Shown: positions 55,488 to 64,000 of the stretch, one piece after another | Layout of the letters: every line of letters starts with the position of its first letter | Position numbering within the stretch: position 1 is the stretch's first letter | From: Maribacter algarum (ex Zhang et al. 2020) | Lineage (GTDB): Bacteria > Bacteroidota > Bacteroidia > Flavobacteriales > Flavobacteriaceae | DNA: 64,000 nt | NCBI RefSeq assembly: GCF_005885635.1 | Contig: NZ_VATY01000001.1 | Span: 806,001 to 870,000 of the forward strand | Direction: 5' to 3' | Translations under genes and position numbers: made by a program | Notes under the pieces: generated by a model | Seen by the model: the letters and a program-made list of their open reading frames with translations, nothing else | Database searches by the model: none | Told to the model about the DNA's origin: nothing

Positions 55488-56383
55488 GAACCATAGATAT
55501 GAGAAGTGGATAATGGCGTTTCTTTCGTATTGAAATTATAAGCTATTTTAAAAGTGTTTCTTTTTACTTGAAGAATAGCTCCAATCTCGGTTTTGAAAAT
55601 ATGATTGGTAATATCAGTTGTAAATAAAACGTCATCGGTAAAAATACTTCCTTGAATCAGAGTGTTATGTGCTACATATCTGTATCCTGCAGAAACATAT
55701 CCATAAAATTCTTTTGACGAACTGTTGTCCACAATAGTGGTTCTTGAACTGTTTTGAAATGTATTTAACCTTCCGAAGAAATAACTGATATCATTTTCCA
55801 AATAAATGTCTTTGGTCCCTAAACTTGGAGAAATACGATATTGGAATGCATTACGTTGATTCGACCAATCAAAAACATGTGTGATTTTAAGATTAAAAAG
55901 CCACTTAAATCCAATTTGTTCAACCCAGGTCGGCCTACTATCAATTCCGAAAACATTATGTAGTCCAACTTGAAAATCTCCTGCTAGAGATTCTTCTCCG
56001 GTGATTCCCGTTTCAAAAGCAAGAAAAAATGCCGACTTTTTCTTGATTGAACCTACTTCAAGTTTGCCAAAAAGCCATCCTGCAAAAGGTCTGTCAAAAT
56101 CATCCGTGTTCGTAGAAGAAAGGCTGGCTGGTGAATATATTTCATTTCCAATACCTATGTTTAATTGTAACTTATTACCATCTGTTTTGGGGAATATGAA
56201 GTTTTGTGCTACTGCTTTTTGGTAGGTAATGTATAGGCCGTTTGTAAAGTACTTGTCATCATCGGCAAATTTATCATTGCTCAATGTAATTGCTAATTGC
56301 TGATTTACGTCTTGCGCATAAAAATGTTCAGTTGAGATTACTATGAAAAGTAAAATTCTGAAAAAAGTAAAAAATTCGCCCAA
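55463..56383 (-). CDS. LpxR-like lipid A deacylase family outer-membrane protein
   Basis: This 306-residue protein has a signal peptide and then LSNDKFADDDKYFTNGLYITYQK, the N-terminal signature of the LpxR/DUF2219 family with the active-site Asn and Asp. Amphipathic strands and a final aromatic residue follow, as in a 12-stranded barrel. LpxR removes the 3'-acyloxyacyl group from lipid A in the outer membrane. Real activity here is inferred from family only. A TAGATTTG box lies about 93 nt upstream. Confidence 0.87.
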   Translation of the reverse strand: MGEFFTFFRILLFIVISTEHFYAQDVNQQLAITLSNDKFADDDKYFTNGLYITYQKAVAQNFIFPKTDGNKLQLNIGIGNEIYSPASLSSTNTDDFDRPFAGWLFGKLEVGSIKKKSAFFLAFETGITGEESLAGDFQVGLHNVFGIDSRPTWVEQIGFKWLFNLKITHVFDWSNQRNAFQYRISPSLGTKDIYLENDISYFFGRLNTFQNSSRTTIVDNSSSKEFYGYVSAGYRYVAHNTLIQGSIFTDDVLFTTDITNHIFKTEIGAILQVKRNTFKIAYNFNTKETPLSTSHIYGSLFYARSF

Positions 56384-56475
56384 TTTTTGGATTTAAGTTA
56401 GTACCAAGTTCAAATAGAATGAAAACCGAACTACTTTTTTGTCGTTTTAGTCTTCAATTCATAACGTTTGATTTT

Positions 56476-56483
56476 CAAATCTA
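56476..56483 (-). promoter_or_regulatory. -7 promoter box (TAGATTTG) of the LpxR-like gene
   Basis: It fits TAnnTTTG on the minus strand. A TTG lies 14 nt upstream, a little closer than usual. Confidence 0.35.
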
Positions 56484-56562
56484 TAACAATACAAATGCAA
56501 CATTCTAAAACCGAAATCAAATGCTAAAATATTTCATACTTTAACGGCCAAATTCAACCACC

Positions 56563-57849
56563 ATGCTTTTACGTATTTCTAATTTCATTTTTTTTCTGGG
56601 ATGTGTAACCCTTCTCGCCCAAAAACCAAAAGTCAATCAAGACCGACTTGAACAGCGTATTTTTGAACTCGCCAAATTCGGACTTCAAGAAAACGGGGAA
56701 ACCGAGCGTGTCGCATTCAGCGATGCGGATGTTGCCGCTCAAAAGTGGGTGACGCAAACTTTGACCAATCTCGGACTAGAAGTCTACATTGATTTTGCAG
56801 GAAACATTATCGGAACGCGAAAGGGCAAAGATGCTTCTTTAAAACCGATTTCTTTCGGTTCACATATTGACCGTGTTCCCAATGGTGGAAATTATGATGG
56901 CTGTGTCGGTTCAATGGCTTCTTTGGAAGTGCTTGAAGTTTTGAACGAAAATAAAATCATTACAGAACATCCTTTGGAAATCATCGTTTTTTCAAACGAA
57001 GAAGGCGGTGTTATGGGTAGTAGGGCCCTCGCAGGTCATTTGGGAAAAAGTGCCTTGGAAGTTGTGAATTCTACAGGATATACTATGGGAGAAGGCATCA
57101 TGCGGCTCGGGGGAGATACCACCCGAATTAAGGAAGTAGCTCGTAATAAAGATGAAATTGCCGCTTTTCTAGAACTACACATCGAACAAGGGGGAACGCT
57201 CGAAAAAGAAAACATTGATATCGGCATCGTTGAAGGTATTGTGGGGCTCAAATGGTGGGAGGTTGAATTCACTGGCTTTGCCAATCATGCAGGTACTACT
57301 CCAATGAATGCAAGACAAGATGCCTTATTGGCTGCGGCAAAATTCATTGTCGCAGTTAATGAAACCACGAACAGTTTTGAAGGCGCTCAAGTAGGAACGG
57401 TTGGTAAAATTAAAGCCGAACCTGGAGCACCCAATGTGATTCCGGGTAAAGTGGTGACAAGTTTAGAGGTACGAGATTTATCCTCAGAAGTGATTGAAAA
57501 TGTATATCAAGCGATTAAAACCAAAGGTGAGGAAATCGCAAAAGCTTATGACGTGCAAATTGAATTCCGACCATTAGATACCACAGCAGACCCGGCCATT
57601 ATGACAAGCTCAATTCAAAAGGAAATTGGAAAATCTGCGAAAAAATTAGGACTATCAACGAAAAGAATGCCTAGTGGTGCAGGACATGACGCCCAAGATA
57701 TGGCTTTAATTGCTCCCACGGGAATGATATTCGTGCCAAGTAAAGGAGGTATTAGTCACTCGCCCAAAGAATTTACCTCGGCAGAAGATATGGCCAATGG
57801 AGCAAATGTTTTATTACTCACTATTTTGGCTTTGGATAAAAAATTATAG
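56563..57849 (+). CDS. Secreted M20-family Zn-dependent amidohydrolase (hydantoinase/carbamoylase type)
   Basis: This 428-residue protein has a hydrophobic N-terminal signal (FIFFLGCVTLLAQ). The metal-binding residues of the amidase/hydantoinase/carbamoylase group are present: GSHIDRV, YDGCVG, FSNEEGG, ELHIEQG, and a last His in GAGHDAQDMA. The dimerisation domain lies at about 225-335. Family members hydrolyse N-carbamoyl amino acids, allantoate or related ureido compounds. The secretion signal is not usual for cytoplasmic relatives, so a periplasmic substrate is likely. It stands 86 nt before another secreted metallopeptidase on the same strand. Confidence 0.9.
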   Translation: MLLRISNFIFFLGCVTLLAQKPKVNQDRLEQRIFELAKFGLQENGETERVAFSDADVAAQKWVTQTLTNLGLEVYIDFAGNIIGTRKGKDASLKPISFGSHIDRVPNGGNYDGCVGSMASLEVLEVLNENKIITEHPLEIIVFSNEEGGVMGSRALAGHLGKSALEVVNSTGYTMGEGIMRLGGDTTRIKEVARNKDEIAAFLELHIEQGGTLEKENIDIGIVEGIVGLKWWEVEFTGFANHAGTTPMNARQDALLAAAKFIVAVNETTNSFEGAQVGTVGKIKAEPGAPNVIPGKVVTSLEVRDLSSEVIENVYQAIKTKGEEIAKAYDVQIEFRPLDTTADPAIMTSSIQKEIGKSAKKLGLSTKRMPSGAGHDAQDMALIAPTGMIFVPSKGGISHSPKEFTSAEDMANGANVLLLTILALDKKL

Positions 57850-57935
57850 TCCGTAAGTCATTAAAACGAAATTTACATCCTTCCCTCTTTTAATCAGTAT
57901 ATTAGTTAACTCTTTTAACCTAAGAACACACGAAA

Positions 57936-59486
57936 ATGAAAAAAGGACTACTCGCTTACGCCTGTTTGTTATTTATTACAATTGGGTTTTCTCAAACCAA
58001 TGAAGAAATCGTTGAAGCCATTCAAAAGGAAGCCAATGAAAATTCTCAATTAGAACAATTGGCCTATGAGCTAATGGACCTCAATGGACCACGTTTAGTC
58101 GGAACTCCTCAAATGAAAACTGCGCATGATTGGGCCGTAAATACGTACAAGAAATGGGGTATCGCTGCTGAGAATCAAAAGTGGGGAACTTGGCGTGGTT
58201 GGCAACGTGGTATTACACATGTTGATATGGTTTCTCCCCGAGTAGCCTCACTGCACGCAACCCAATTGGCCTGGAACCCCGGCACAGGAAAAAAAGGGGT
58301 TACAGCTTCGTTAATAACCCTTCCGAAAGTTTCAGATTCTCTTGCTTTTGCCAAATGGCTTCCCAACACCAAGGGTAAAATTGTAATGGTTAGCATGTTG
58401 CAACCTACCGGAAGACCAGATTACAACTGGGAAGAGTTTGCTACGGAGGAATCCTTTGAAAAAATGAAGTCCGAACGAAAAGAAATCGAAGATGATTGGA
58501 GACAAAACATGAAAAATACGGGCTATACGAGTCGAAACATAAATGCTGCACTCGAAAAAGCAGGAGCGGTAGGTATTGCACAATCCCGCTGGTCGAAAGC
58601 TTTTGGAGCGAATAAAATATTTAGTGCGAATACTAAGAAAATCCCTGTTGTAGATATCTCAATGGAAGATTATGGAATGCTCTATCGGATGGTCGAAAAT
58701 GGGGCGAATCCTCAAATAAAAATTGTTGCAGAATCTAAAGAATTGGGTGAGGTTCCTACCTTTAATACCATCGCAACAATTCCCGGGAAAGAGCTTCCTG
58801 ATGAATATGTAATTCTCTCCGCACATTTCGATTCTTGGGATGGTGGTACAGGAGCTACGGACAATGGCACCGGAACGATTACTATGTTGGAAGCTGCTCG
58901 TATTTTGAAAAAAGTATATCCAAATCCAAAAAGAACAATCCTAGTCGGACATTGGGGAAGCGAGGAACAAGGATTAAATGGTTCTAGAGCCTTTGTAGAA
59001 GACAATCCTAAAATCGTGGAAAACATGCAAGCGCTCTTTAATCAAGATAACGGAACCGGTCGTGTAGTTCGACTTTCTGGACAAGGCTTTTTACATTCTT
59101 ATGACTATTTAGGAAAATGGCTAGAAGCTGTGCCAAAAGACATTACGAAACAAATTGAAACCACATTTCCTGGAACTCCAGGAGGCGGTGGTTCAGATTA
59201 TGCCTCCTTCGTTGCCGCTGGTGCTCCCGGATTTTCATTAAGTTCATTGAGTTGGAGTTATTGGAACTATACTTGGCATACCAATTTGGACACCTACGAC
59301 AAAATTGTCTTTGACGATGTTCGAAACAACGCCATCCTAACAGCAATTTTGGCGTACATGGCGAGCGAAGACCCAGAAAAAACATCTCGTGAAAAAGCAA
59401 CTTTGATTGGAAAAAGCCGAAGAACGGGCAAGCCTCTGACTTGGCCAAAACAAAGAAGTCCGAAACGTAAAGGAGGTTTAGATTAA
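57936..59486 (+). CDS. Secreted M28-family metallopeptidase
   Basis: This 516-residue protein has a signal peptide (LLAYACLLFITIGFSQ), an inserted PA-like domain (about 120-260), and a Zn-peptidase core: SAHFDSWDGGTGATDNGTG, HWGSEEQGLNGS, FNQDNGTG, GGGSDYASF and YTWHTNLDTYDKI. These supply the His, Asp, Glu, Asp and His ligands of the di-zinc site. It would work as an aminopeptidase or carboxypeptidase-like enzyme in the periplasm. Its stop lies inside a 30-bp perfect palindrome shared with the convergent TetR gene. Confidence 0.92.
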   Translation: MKKGLLAYACLLFITIGFSQTNEEIVEAIQKEANENSQLEQLAYELMDLNGPRLVGTPQMKTAHDWAVNTYKKWGIAAENQKWGTWRGWQRGITHVDMVSPRVASLHATQLAWNPGTGKKGVTASLITLPKVSDSLAFAKWLPNTKGKIVMVSMLQPTGRPDYNWEEFATEESFEKMKSERKEIEDDWRQNMKNTGYTSRNINAALEKAGAVGIAQSRWSKAFGANKIFSANTKKIPVVDISMEDYGMLYRMVENGANPQIKIVAESKELGEVPTFNTIATIPGKELPDEYVILSAHFDSWDGGTGATDNGTGTITMLEAARILKKVYPNPKRTILVGHWGSEEQGLNGSRAFVEDNPKIVENMQALFNQDNGTGRVVRLSGQGFLHSYDYLGKWLEAVPKDITKQIETTFPGTPGGGGSDYASFVAAGAPGFSLSSLSWSYWNYTWHTNLDTYDKIVFDDVRNNAILTAILAYMASEDPEKTSREKATLIGKSRRTGKPLTWPKQRSPKRKGGLD

Positions 59487-59506
59487 TATTGCAATATTAA
59501 TCTAAA
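59477..59506. terminator. 30-bp perfect palindrome, bidirectional terminator candidate
   Basis: Positions 59477-59491 are the exact reverse complement of 59492-59506. The palindrome contains the stop codons of both convergent genes (59484-59486 and 59497-59499) and encodes the terminal Leu-Asp-stop of each protein. It is likely a shared terminator. Confidence 0.65.
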
Positions 59507-60078
59507 ATAGAAAGGCCGACTTCGACCATTTCGTTCAATTTTTTAGAATTCTGTTCTACCTTCGACGTTACCCGCAAACCACTGAAAAGGGTAAAAAGGG
59601 TAAAAGCAATGGCTTTAGGGTTTTTGGAAGCATCAATATGGCCATCATCTATTCCCCTTTGGATATATTGCTCAAAAAGGCCCTCGGTATTCGCAGCGTT
59701 TTGTTTTAATTTTTCCAACAAGACAGTATCTCCTGGCACCAATTCCGTAATGGTATTCACCACAAAACAACCCTTTTGACATCCCTGTGTTTTGACATCA
59801 TCGATGACCATTTGAAACAGTTTTCGAAATCCTTTTTTTACATCAGATTCTGAATCAAATATACTTTTCAAGGAAGCAAGGCTGATAGTTCTATAATTTT
59901 GAAAGGCTTTATCAAATAACTCATTCTTACCACCATAAGTATCATAAATACTAGCACGATTAATACCCAGATGATTCACCAAGTCTTGCATGGAAGTAGC
60001 ATGGAACCCTTTTTCCCAAAAGAGTTCCATAGCCTTATGCAATACTTCCGCTTCATTAAATTGTTTCGTACGAGGCAT
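59497..60078 (-). CDS. TetR/AcrR-family transcriptional regulator
   Basis: The ATG at 60078 (MPRTKQFNEAEVLHKAMELFWEKGFH) gives 193 residues; the longer frame from 60108 adds an unlikely extension into the 3' end of the SDR gene. Residues 8-55 form the TetR helix-turn-helix (TSMQDLVNHLGINRASIYDTYGGKNELF). The C-terminal ligand domain has TQGCQKGCFVVNT. It follows the SDR gene on the same strand and is likely its autoregulated repressor through the duplicated sites at 60898-60945 (inference). Confidence 0.93.
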   Translation of the reverse strand: MPRTKQFNEAEVLHKAMELFWEKGFHATSMQDLVNHLGINRASIYDTYGGKNELFDKAFQNYRTISLASLKSIFDSESDVKKGFRKLFQMVIDDVKTQGCQKGCFVVNTITELVPGDTVLLEKLKQNAANTEGLFEQYIQRGIDDGHIDASKNPKAIAFTLFTLFSGLRVTSKVEQNSKKLNEMVEVGLSILD

Positions 60079-60113
60079 ATCTGGAATAACTGTTCCAAAT
60101 GTATTCAAAAAAA

Positions 60114-60863
60114 TTATACCTGTGCAAATCCTCCGTCAACAGGTATCTCCGCACCGGTGATATAACTACTATCAGAAGAAGCCAAGAACAATGCCGTATT
60201 TGCTATCTCTTCTGATTGCCCAAACCTACCTAAACTAATCATTGAGGGGAAATTAGCCGCCATGGTATCAATATTTTCTTGAGGAACATTGTGCTTTCCA
60301 TAGATAGGCGTGTCAATCGGGCCAGGAGAAATGGCATTTACCCGTATTCCTTTCGGTCCAAATTCCGCCGCCAAGGTACGTGTCAACGAACGCAAAGCCG
60401 CTTTGCTAGATGCATAGGCCGACATTCCTGGGAAACCCTTGACATCGGTGACCGAAGTATTAAAAATAATACTGGCTCCTTCATTTAAATAATCATGAGC
60501 CGCATTTACGGTAAACAAAGGACCTCTAACGTTCACATTATACACTTCGTCAAAAATTTCCTCTGTAAGTCCGTCTATGGTTTCTACCCTAAAAATACCT
60601 GCATTCAAAAACAGGGCATCTATTTTTCCAAAAGTATCTACGGTCTTTGCTATCAGTTTTTTACTGTCAGCCACACTTGAAGCTTCTGCCTTGACCAAAA
60701 GATAGTCACCGGTCAACTCAGACCTAAGATTATCCAATTTTTCTTGGCTCCTTCCTGTAAGAACTACTTTAGCACCTTCCTTCAAAAATCTTTTGGCTGT
60801 CTCTAGTCCCATTCCGCTCGTGGCTCCTGTAATTACCGCCACCTTATTCTCTAATTTGTTCAT
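60114..60863 (-). CDS. Short-chain dehydrogenase/reductase (SDR)
   Basis: This 249-residue classical SDR has TGATSGMG near residue 14, NAG in FLNAGIF, SAYASSKAAL with the Tyr-xxx-Lys pair, and ITGAEIPVDGGFAQV at the end. It oxidises or reduces an alcohol/carbonyl with NAD(P); the substrate is unknown. It forms an operon with the TetR-type regulator, a common reactive-aldehyde or xenobiotic-response arrangement. Confidence 0.93.
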   Translation of the reverse strand: MNKLENKVAVITGATSGMGLETAKRFLKEGAKVVLTGRSQEKLDNLRSELTGDYLLVKAEASSVADSKKLIAKTVDTFGKIDALFLNAGIFRVETIDGLTEEIFDEVYNVNVRGPLFTVNAAHDYLNEGASIIFNTSVTDVKGFPGMSAYASSKAALRSLTRTLAAEFGPKGIRVNAISPGPIDTPIYGKHNVPQENIDTMAANFPSMISLGRFGQSEEIANTALFLASSDSSYITGAEIPVDGGFAQV

Positions 60864-60897
60864 TGTTTTTATTTAAATATTAATTGTTTTTTATTTT

Positions 60898-60945
60898 GGA
60901 ACGTTCATTCCGATACAAACATACAAATAACAGAACAAACGTTCC
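60898..60945. promoter_or_regulatory. Two operator-like sites for the TetR-type regulator
   Basis: GGAACGTTCATTCC at 60898-60911 and AGAACAAACGTTCC at 60932-60945 are two versions, in opposite orientation, of one dyad close to GGAACG-N2-CGTTCC. The outer parts also form an exact inverted repeat (60895-60905 with 60938-60948). They lie 35-82 nt upstream of the SDR start and in front of the divergent propeller gene. Confidence 0.6.
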
Positions 60946-61033
60946 AAATAAAATATTCCTTTTTAACTTTTCCTAAACATTTACCGTTGGTTTTACTATC
61001 TTGTTCAAGACTAATTTATAACCATCACTTCCT

Positions 61034-64000
61034 ATGAAAATCCTGAAATTACTGGCAATTGCATTATTGATTCTTCCCCTGAGCCTGCAATCCCAAAGAA
61101 GAAAAAAGAAATCAACTACACCTGCAATTACAATACAAGATTCCATGTTTCATGGACTCAAATGGCGAAATATTGGTCCGTTTCGAGGTGGGCGAAGTGT
61201 CGCATCATCAGGAGTAGTAGGTCAACCTATGACTTATTATAATGGCACTGTTGGTGGTGGTATTTGGAAAACTACTGATGACGGTTTAAGTTGGAAAAAT
61301 ATTTCCGACGGGTTCTTAAAAACCGGAACGGTCGGTTCTATTGCCGTTTCGGAAAGCAATCCCAATATTGTGGTTGCTGGGATGGGTGAACATGCAGCTC
61401 GTGGCGTAATGACTTCCATGGGCGATGGAGTTTATAAATCTACCGATGCTGGAAAAACTTGGAAGCATATTGGTTTGGATAAGACGAGACATATTTCTGA
61501 TGTGATTATCCACCCAACAAATCCTGATATCATTTTTGTGGCCGCTCAAGGTGCGCAATATGCTGGAAGTGCTGAACGAGGAATTTATCGTTCTATGGAT
61601 GGAGGCTCTACCTGGGAGCGAACGCTTTTTGTTAATAATAAAACGGGGGCATCTGATTTATCAATGGATATGCAAAATCCATCGATTCTCTATGCGGCGA
61701 TGTGGGAACATCGTAGATATCCCTGGATAATGGAATCAGGCGGAAAAGACTCCGGATTGTACAAATCAACAGACGGCGGAAGTACATGGAAGAAAATGAA
61801 AGAAGGATTACCGAAAGATTTTGGAAAAGCAGGAATCTCTGTTTCCCGAGCAAACAATGAAATCGTATATGCGGTTATTGAAGCGAAAGGAACCAAAGGT
61901 GGCGTTTACAAATCAACGGATGCCGGTAAAAAATGGACACAAGTCAACAAAGACCGTATCAACATCGCACGTTCTTGGTATTACATGGAAATCTTTGCAG
62001 ATACGCAAAATGAGAATATCGTTTATGTCTTGAATGCTCCCGTGACAAAGTCCATTGATGGTGGTAAAAGTTTTAAACCTCTTCCAACTCCACACGGAGA
62101 CAATCACCACTTGTGGATTGATCCACACAACAATCAACGCATGATAAATTCCAACGATGGAGGTTCAAATGTTTCGAATAATGGTGGACAAAGTTGGAGT
62201 ACACAACAAAATCAAAACACCGCACAGTTCTATCGAGTAATTACCGATAATTTGGTTCCCTATAATGTTTATGGCGGGCAGCAAGATAATTCTACGGTTG
62301 CGATTGCAAGTCGCACCAATGATGCGGGTATAGATTGGAAAGATTGGTACCGAGTAGCAGGTGGCGAAAGCGCTTTCTTGGCATTTGACCCAGACAATCC
62401 AGAAATCATTTATGGTGGAACGTATCAAGGAAACCTAGATAAATGGGATGCTAAATCCCGAGAATCAAAACCTATTAAGGAATATCCTGAATTGGGACTG
62501 AGTATCGCTCCAAAAGACTCCAAATACAGGTATAATTGGAACGCTCCGGTCATTACATCTCCACACGACAGAAATACAATTTACCATGCGGGCAATGTGG
62601 TTTTTAAATCTATGGACGAAGGACAAAGCTGGGAAGTTGTGAGTCCTGATTTGACCAAAAACGAAACCGAGAAACATGGCCCCGGTGGCGGACCTTATAC
62701 GAACGAAGCGGCTGGAGGCGAAAATTACAATACCATAACCTACATGGTGGAATCGCAACATGAAAAAGGGGTGCTTTGGGTCGGAAGTGATGACGGACTT
62801 TTACATGTAACAAAAGATGGGGGTCAAAACTGGGCAAATGTAACACCACCAAATGTCCCTGACGGAATTATAAATAGTATTGACGTTTCCCCACATGACC
62901 CAGCTACGGCTTATGTCGTTGTGATGCGATACAAGTCCATGGATTTAAGGTCACATATTTTCAAAACCAACGACTACGGCCAAACTTGGACACGAATCGT
63001 AAACGGAATAACTGGCGAGCATACGTTTACCAGAGTTGTTAGAGCCGACCCAAAGAAGAAGGGGCTATTGTATGCTGGTACCGAAACAGGTTTATTTATC
63101 TCATGGAACGATGGACTAAATTGGCAACCATTTCAATTGAATCTCCCCGTTGTTCCCATCAATGATTTGATAATTCAAGACAATGATTTAGTAGCCGCCA
63201 CTGCAGGACGTTCCTTTTGGATTTTAGATGATTTGGGAGCCATTCAAAATCTAGAGACTACGAAAGAAATGGTTCAAATATTTCGACCTAAGGATACCTA
63301 TTTAATTTTTGGAGGAAGTAGTGATAAACCTCGACCAGGTTTGGGGTCAAACCCTAAAAGTGGAGTAACATTGGATTACTACATAGCTCAAAATGCAGAT
63401 AGTCTAGACTTAAAATTAGAAGTTTTTCAAGGGGATAAATTACTGAGAAGCTACACTAACAAAAAACCAAAAGGATTTAAAACTTGGCCTGGCGGTCCGT
63501 CTAAACCACAAGTCCTTCCATCGAAGCAAGGATACAATCGTTTTACATGGAATTTTCGTAGAGAGAGTCTTCCTTCCATAAATAAGGTTTTCGTTTTTGG
63601 TGGGCATGCGGGCTCCAATGTCGGACCAGGAACTTATAAATTAAAACTTTCCATGGATGGAACTTCTTCGGAAACCGAGGTCACGGTTTTGGCAAATCCA
63701 AAAGTGGATGCCGAACCAGCAGATTATGTGGCGCAACAAAAACTTCTAGAGGAAATTGAAAGTGCTCTTAAAACCATACACGAATCGGTCAATGATATGC
63801 GTTCGGCTAAATCGCAATTGGATACTTATGCCGAACTCCTGAATGACAACGAGGATGCTAAAGCACTTTTAGAAAAAGGAGAAGCCTTGGTAAAACGTAT
63901 TGTTTCTTGGGAGGAGAACCTAATACAATCCAAACAAAAAACCTTTCAAGATGTCATCAACTACAACAACAAGTTAAATGCACAAATGATTCATCTAAAA
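61034..64000 (+). CDS. Secreted Asp-box/sortilin-type beta-propeller protein, N-terminal part
   Basis: The frame opens at the ATG at 61034 with a signal peptide ([16 protein letters not shown]) and stays open for 989 codons to the window edge. [13 protein letters not shown] at about 42-54 and at least eight Asp-box repeats (S/T-x-D-x-G-x-x-W, for example [40 protein letters not shown]) match the large VPS10/sortilin-like or 'glycosyl hydrolase, BNR repeat' proteins common in Bacteroidota. Despite the usual label, no glycosidase residues are recognised. A C-terminal coiled stretch begins near residue 900. Confidence 0.88.
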   Translation, partial: MKILKLLAIALLILPLSLQSQRRKKKSTTPAITIQDSMFHGLKWRNIGPFRGGRSVASSGVVGQPMTYYNGTVGGGIWKTTDDGLSWKNISDGFLKTGTVGSIAVSESNPNIVVAGMGEHAARGVMTSMGDGVYKSTDAGKTWKHIGLDKTRHISDVIIHPTNPDIIFVAAQGAQYAGSAERGIYRSMDGGSTWERTLFVNNKTGASDLSMDMQNPSILYAAMWEHRRYPWIMESGGKDSGLYKSTDGGSTWKKMKEGLPKDFGKAGISVSRANNEIVYAVIEAKGTKGGVYKSTDAGKKWTQVNKDRINIARSWYYMEIFADTQNENIVYVLNAPVTKSIDGGKSFKPLPTPHGDNHHLWIDPHNNQRMINSNDGGSNVSNNGGQSWSTQQNQNTAQFYRVITDNLVPYNVYGGQQDNSTVAIASRTNDAGIDWKDWYRVAGGESAFLAFDPDNPEIIYGGTYQGNLDKWDAKSRESKPIKEYPELGLSIAPKDSKYRYNWNAPVITSPHDRNTIYHAGNVVFKSMDEGQSWEVVSPDLTKNETEKHGPGGGPYTNEAAGGENYNTITYMVESQHEKGVLWVGSDDGLLHVTKDGGQNWANVTPPNVPDGIINSIDVSPHDPATAYVVVMRYKSMDLRSHIFKTNDYGQTWTRIVNGITGEHTFTRVVRADPKKKGLLYAGTETGLFISWNDGLNWQPFQLNLPVVPINDLIIQDNDLVAATAGRSFWILDDLGAIQNLETTKEMVQIFRPKDTYLIFGGSSDKPRPGLGSNPKSGVTLDYYIAQNADSLDLKLEVFQGDKLLRSYTNKKPKGFKTWPGGPSKPQVLPSKQGYNRFTWNFRRESLPSINKVFVFGGHAGSNVGPGTYKLKLSMDGTSSETEVTVLANPKVDAEPADYVAQQKLLEEIESALKTIHESVNDMRSAKSQLDTYAELLNDNEDAKALLEKGEALVKRIVSWEENLIQSKQKTFQDVINYNNKLNAQMIHLK

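Noticed and set aside
61237-62852. Several open frames on the minus strand opposite the propeller gene
   Set aside because: They mirror the repeated Asp-box codons; the plus-strand frame is uninterrupted over 989 codons with a signal peptide.
61034-64000. Glycosyl hydrolase (sialidase) function for the Asp-box protein
   Set aside because: Asp-boxes alone do not show catalysis; the sialidase Arg triad and nucleophile Tyr pattern were not recognised.

Overview
The window comes from a low-GC member of the Bacteroidota, most likely a Flavobacteriaceae species. Support: a SusC/SusD pair, lipoprotein and secretion signals of the Bacteroidota type, promoters with the TAnnTTTG -7 box, and a flexirubin/aryl-polyene type pigment cluster whose tyrosine ammonia-lyase, DarA and DarB resemble those of Flavobacterium johnsoniae and relatives. 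The species cannot be named from the sequence. No rRNA, tRNA, CRISPR array, transposase or phage gene was seen.

Region 1 (1-14632, all minus strand) is a carbohydrate uptake locus. It contains a GntR-type regulator with a large sensor domain, SusC and SusD, a giant FG-GAP/VCBS plus ASPIC/UnbV lipoprotein, a seven-heme c-type cytochrome, a GH36-like alpha-galactosidase, a hexapeptide O-acetyltransferase and the start of a sodium:solute symporter. A 21-bp motif (19/21 identical) lies directly behind a TAnnTTTG box in front of both the susC block and the alpha-galactosidase block, so the two are probably co-regulated.

Region 2 (14790-17428, plus strand) holds a secreted serine beta-lactamase-like hydrolase and two tandem paralogous secreted proteins of unknown function separated by a perfect hairpin.

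Region 3 (17431-50276) is the centrepiece: about 31 kb of plus-strand genes with many 4-8 nt overlaps, bordered by a divergently transcribed flavin-dependent halogenase. Tyrosine ammonia-lyase would make 4-coumarate, a PaaK-like ligase would activate it, and two ACPs, several ketosynthases (one chain-length-factor-like and one severely truncated), a ketoreductase and three hotdog dehydratases would build the aryl polyene. DarA/DarB would make a dialkylresorcinol. Acyltransferase-type enzymes (LpxL-like, BtrH-like, C45 NTN hydrolase, PlsC domain) are candidates for joining the halves. Methyltransferase and halogenase decorate the product. An ABC exporter, an MMPL/RND-PlsC fusion, LolA-like and lipoprotein partners and an outer-membrane barrel would move it to the outer membrane. 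A strong terminator at 34968-35001 followed by a -7 box, and a near-perfect promoter at 40790-40819, suggest at least three transcription units.

Region 4 (50330-64000) is mixed: RecQ and a short SSB, a probable new clan GH-A type secreted glycosidase, a GyrI-like effector-binding protein, an LpxR-like lipid A deacylase, secreted M20 and M28 metallohydrolases, an SDR/TetR operon with duplicated operators, and the start of a large Asp-box beta-propeller protein.
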